From assembly GCA_038231615.1 (NCBI GenBank), contig JBBRLA010000369.1, positions 1 through 8,410 on the forward strand: a stretch of DNA of 8,410 nt, written 5' to 3'. A model generated the notes under the pieces. That model made no database searches, was not told the origin of the DNA, and saw only the letters and a program-made list of their open reading frames with translations. The position numbers were made by a program, and so were the translations under genes. Numbering within the stretch: the stretch's first letter is position 1; each line of letters opens with the position of its first letter. Below are positions 6,614-8,410 of the stretch, in pieces. Origin of the DNA: JBBRLA01 sp038231615. Its GTDB lineage: Bacteria; Myxococcota_A; Polyangia; Palsa-1104; JAEUJZ01.

Positions 6614-7025
6614 ATATCTTCTCATCGGTGGCTACGCGGTCGGCTTTCACGGCAAGCCCCGCTTCACCAAGGACATCGACCTGTGGATCCGCGATACCCC
6701 TGACAATGTCGCCCGGACCTTCGCTGCGCTGGCAGAGTTCGGCGCCCCCGAGCATGTGCTCGAATCGCTGCGCACGATGGCCCCGGACGAGGTTCTGTTC
6801 ATGGGGACCATTCCGATCCGCGTGGACATCCTGAAGACCGTCTCGGGTGCCGACTTCACGGCGGCGTATCCGAGAAGGGTTGAGGCCGTCTGGGACGACG
6901 TGAAGGTCTCCATTATCGGCTTCGATGATCTTGTTGCATCGAAGCGCGCCGCTGGCCGAAAGCAGGACCTGCTCGACGTTGAACAGCTAGAGAAGATGCA
7001 CAGCCGCGACGCCGGTGGAAAGTAG
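6555..7025 (+). CDS. DUF6036-family nucleotidyltransferase (MNT-like)
   Basis: A 156-residue protein with the minimal nucleotidyltransferase fold. The nucleotide-binding GG motif is in YLLIGGYAVGFHG at 21-33, the first two metal-binding acids are D40 and D42 in TKDIDLW, and the third is probably D91 in IRVDIL. The C-terminal block GFDDLVASKRAAGRKQDLLD at 122-141 is the family signature (basic residues K130, R131, R135 and acid D138). The length is normal and all catalytic residues appear present, so an active NMP or AMP transferase is plausible. Related nucleotidyltransferases act as toxins (AbiEii, MenT) or as antitoxins that AMPylate a HEPN toxin. The substrate is unknown here. AAGGA at 6546-6550, four bases before the ATG, supports this start even though it lies inside the upstream gene. 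Confidence 0.88.
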   Translation: MSLPQDFKDLLSALAAKQVEYLLIGGYAVGFHGKPRFTKDIDLWIRDTPDNVARTFAALAEFGAPEHVLESLRTMAPDEVLFMGTIPIRVDILKTVSGADFTAAYPRRVEAVWDDVKVSIIGFDDLVASKRAAGRKQDLLDVEQLEKMHSRDAGGK

Positions 7026-7081
7026 GGGACTTCTGTCGTGGGGGATCGGACGCTGGACATCGGCCCCGGCACTCGGAGCAC

Positions 7082-7272
7082 CTACCGCTTCGTGGCCCTG
7101 ACCGGGGTCGGGGGCGCTTCGGGGGCAGGCGACGAAACCGGTTTCGTGGCCGTGGCCGTGACCGAGGGTGCCTCAGGGGCCGGCGACGAAACCGGTTTCG
7201 TGACCGTGACGGTGGCCGGGGGCACCTCAGGGGCCGGCGATGAAACTGGTTTCGTGGTCGTGGCCGGGGGTT
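7082..7272 (-). pseudogene. Proline-rich repeat-encoding remnant
   Basis: On the minus strand the 54-bp repeats translate as three 18-residue units such as TKPVSSPAPEAPSVTATA, ending VRATKR and a TAG at 7084-7082. Pro/Ala/Thr/Ser linkers like this are typical of exported or multidomain proteins. The plus-strand reading is Gly/Asp/Thr/Val repeats. The minus frame is closed upstream by a TAA near 7275 and has no start, although an adjacent frame looks coding before it (APDLAVPITPG). This may be the C-terminus of a frameshifted gene, or merely non-coding repeats open in several frames because 54 is divisible by 3. Confidence 0.3.
7111..7272. repeat. Three 54-bp tandem repeats, each with a 16-bp palindrome
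   Basis: Units begin at about 7111, 7165 and 7219 with a 54-base period. Units 1 and 2 carry the perfect 16-bp palindrome ACGAAACCGGTTTCGT (7132-7147 and 7186-7201). Unit 3 carries a version with two C-to-T changes (7240-7255). A partial, degenerate unit precedes the first around 7087-7110. Unit 3 is the most diverged, so the array was amplified and then drifted. Fifty-four bases is close to five helical turns, which would place the palindromes on nearly the same DNA face. Confidence 0.85.
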
Positions 7273-7377
7273 ATCGGCACCGCCAAGTCAGGTGCAAGGG
7301 GTCGGGCAACGCCTTTTCGCAAGTGCCTGATTCTTCTGGCTTTCGGACAGCACGGACAGCATTTGTCGGGACTTTCG

Positions 7378-7467
7378 CTATGCCGGCAGGGCGCCCAGCT
7401 CGCGCAGGTCGCCGAAGGTCACGGCCTGCCCAGCGGCACTAAGCACGCAACACCCTCGTGTGCTACA
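7378..7467 (-). pseudogene. Short minus-strand C-terminal remnant
   Basis: A 29-codon minus-strand frame, closed upstream by TAA at 7470-7468, ends at TAG 7380-7378. Its last part reads AAGQAVTFGDLRELGALPA with G/C third positions, which looks like a genuine C-terminus. Nothing of the rest of the gene remains, and the Uma2 gene begins right where it is cut. The call rests on a very short sequence. Confidence 0.2.
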
Positions 7468-7469
7468 TT
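7461..7469 (+). promoter_or_regulatory. Extended -10 element for the Uma2 gene
   Basis: TGCTACATT matches the extended -10 (TGn plus TAnnnT) with a 4 of 6 hexamer. Transcription would start at 7476, the A of the Uma2 ATG. No good -35 lies 16-18 bases upstream and no Shine-Dalgarno precedes the ATG. The element is weaker than the one at 6359-6364. Confidence 0.35.
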
Positions 7470-7475
7470 AAGCTC

Positions 7476-8174
7476 ATGGAAGCGGCTGGCGCTGAAACGA
7501 CCCTTAAGATTCGCCCGGAGCCAGATTTCTCCAAGTTGGCCGGCGAAGGGATGAAGCGGCTGGAGGCGTGGCTCTCTCTGCCGAATGAGGACCGGGCTGA
7601 GCTGCTCAATGGGCGCATTGCGTACAAGGCCATGGCCAGCCCGGAGCATGGCGCGGCGGCCGGCGGCGTCTATGCTCAGCTGGAGCGCCTCCAGGGGCCT
7701 CCCGGGGCCGGGGGCGGCTGGTGGATCTCCCAGGATGTGGACCTGTTTCTGACCGGTCAGGGCATCCGCCCCGACGTGGTGGGCTGGCGAGCCGACAAGC
7801 ACCCTCACATGCCGCAGAAGGTCAATGTTGGCAAACACCTCGGCGTCATCGTAGCGCCGCCGGACTGGGTCTGCGAGGTACTGTCCGTGTCCACCCGCTC
7901 GCGAGATGAGACCGACGGCATCAAGTGGCAGGCCTATCTGGAAGCCGGCGTGGGCCATTACTGGCTGGTCGATCTGGTCAGAAACCAGATCACCGTCTAC
8001 CAGAACACCGGGAGCGAGTTTTCGCCCGTAGATGTTGCCGGCCGCGATTCGGTGAAGGTGCTTGCGCCCTTTCTATCCATCGAGTTTTCATCTCGTCGCC
8101 TCTTTCAAGTCGTCGGCTGGCTCAAGGGGAGCCCTTTGGCCAGCTCGGGCGTGGATGACCATCCGGTCAGGTAA
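7476..8174 (+). CDS. Uma2-family PD-(D/E)XK endonuclease-like protein
   Basis: A 232-residue member of the Uma2/DUF820 family (PF05685). Family landmarks in order: ELLNGRIAYK at 42-51, the histidine of SPEH at 55-58, RPDVVGWR at 98-105 with the presumed catalytic D100, PPDWVCEVLSVST at 128-140 with E134, K150 in DGIKWQAYLEAG, and HYWLVDL at 161-167. The D...E...K triad is complete, so a metal-dependent nuclease active site is predicted, although Uma2 activity and biological role remain largely untested. Family members are numerous in cyanobacteria, Deinococcus and myxobacteria and often sit singly near mobile DNA. The ATG at 7476 is preferred over the in-frame GTG at 7458, because the GTG adds six residues outside the conserved region and overlaps the -10 element. 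The gene stands alone. Confidence 0.92.
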   Translation: MEAAGAETTLKIRPEPDFSKLAGEGMKRLEAWLSLPNEDRAELLNGRIAYKAMASPEHGAAAGGVYAQLERLQGPPGAGGGWWISQDVDLFLTGQGIRPDVVGWRADKHPHMPQKVNVGKHLGVIVAPPDWVCEVLSVSTRSRDETDGIKWQAYLEAGVGHYWLVDLVRNQITVYQNTGSEFSPVDVAGRDSVKVLAPFLSIEFSSRRLFQVVGWLKGSPLASSGVDDHPVR

Positions 8175-8288
8175 AAATGGTCCATCGATCGATCTGGCAC
8201 ATCTGAGACCCCTGGCCGTCATGTAATTCCGCCGATCGCCAAACTCCCCCTTGATCTTCCGCTCATGCGCCCCAGAACTCTCCTTACC

Positions 8289-8410
8289 ATGATGAACATC
8301 GACCCTCGTCTCTCCCTGGACTTCACCGATGAACCCCAAGAACTGACTGTGGCCAACGTCGCCCAGTCCGGGAGCCTGGCAGGACAGGATGCTCCCGCCT
8401 TCGTCGCCAG
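8289..8410 (+). CDS. Unidentified gene, N-terminal part (runs off right edge)
   Basis: From ATG 8289 (or the adjacent ATG 8292) a plus frame is open to the window edge, about 40 residues beginning MMNIDPRLSLDFTDEPQELT and continuing through VANVAQSGSLAGQDAPAF. An in-frame ATG at 8265 would add eight residues. Composition is acidic and soluble-looking, with no signal peptide, and third positions favour G/C. There is no clear Shine-Dalgarno. The family cannot be named from so little. The 114 bases before it, after the Uma2 stop, hold only a small ATCGATCGAT palindrome near 8183-8192. Confidence 0.5.
   Translation, partial: MMNIDPRLSLDFTDEPQELTVANVAQSGSLAGQDAPAFVA

Larger units (their letters stand above)
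7026..7457. other. Intergenic region with tandem repeats and minus-strand remnants
   Basis: About 430 bases between the nucleotidyltransferase and Uma2 genes. The region holds three 54-bp tandem repeats and two short minus-strand frames that look like decayed protein. A plus-strand frame from GTG 7038 to 7442 is open throughout and has AGGGGA at 7024-7029, but beyond the repeats its product looks like noise. Confidence 0.55.

Noticed and set aside
6363..6755. Minus-strand frames opposite the DUF6036 pair
   Set aside because: The opposite strand encodes recognisable nucleotidyltransferase motifs, and these frames do not.
7111..7272. CRISPR array
   Set aside because: The units are contiguous 54-bp repeats with no unique spacers and only three copies. 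No cas genes are present.
7038..7442. Plus-strand GTG-initiated 134-residue frame with Gly/Asp/Thr/Val repeats, 12 bases after the nucleotidyltransferase
   Set aside because: It has a possible AGGGGA ribosome site, but the part beyond the repeats looks like noise. Openness through the repeats follows from a period divisible by 3, and the minus reading is more protein-like. Kept only as a note.
7419..7958. 179-residue minus-strand frame opposite Uma2
   Set aside because: It is a shadow of the Uma2 gene, whose family motifs are on the plus strand.

Overview
This is an 8.4 kb GC-rich bacterial window. Gene style suggests a Myxococcota or other deltaproteobacterial-type genome: a secreted conserved hypothetical, a SNF2 helicase with a proline/alanine-rich N-terminus, and Uma2 and DUF6036 families. 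The sequence itself does not prove the taxon. No rRNA, tRNA, CRISPR array or intact transposase was seen.

Layout. (1) 1-2176, minus strand: a two-gene operon of a 638-residue SNF2-type helicase translationally coupled (ATGA overlap) to a partner gene that runs off the left edge. (2) 2308-3294, plus strand: a secreted protein with a good Shine-Dalgarno sequence, divergent from the helicase. (3) 3295-8174: an accessory region with short intergenic remnants, repeats and stand-alone genes. It holds a 121-bp repeat at 3341-3461 and a near-identical direct copy at 5649-5769. Between them lies a minus-strand AAA-ATPase-like/PD-(D/E)XK protein (3679-5418). Next come decayed gene pieces around a 22-bp inverted repeat with an extra internal module (6019-6115). 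Then follows an overlapping pair, a small protein (6371-6613) and a DUF6036-type nucleotidyltransferase (6555-7025), which resembles a toxin-antitoxin-like module. After that are three 54-bp tandem repeats carrying 16-bp palindromes (7111-7272) and a Uma2-family PD-(D/E)XK protein (7476-8174). (4) 8289-8410: the start of a gene that leaves the right edge.

How it fits together. The helicase and its partner probably act as one unit on nucleic acid. The accessory genes look like independently acquired cassettes: two predicted PD-(D/E)XK proteins, one MNT-fold nucleotidyltransferase module, and fragments of at least three older genes between them. Four accessory starts (5418 minus, 5611 minus, 6371 plus, 7476 plus) share one geometry: a -10-like hexamer 6-7 nt before the ATG, which would make the mRNA leaderless. 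The left-hand genes do not show this.

The best leads for something new are the DUF6036 pair with its 59-nt overlap, the repeat pair bracketing the AAA/PD-(D/E)XK gene, the three-module inverted repeat at 6019-6115, and the palindrome-bearing tandem repeat. No complete new system can be demonstrated from sequence alone.
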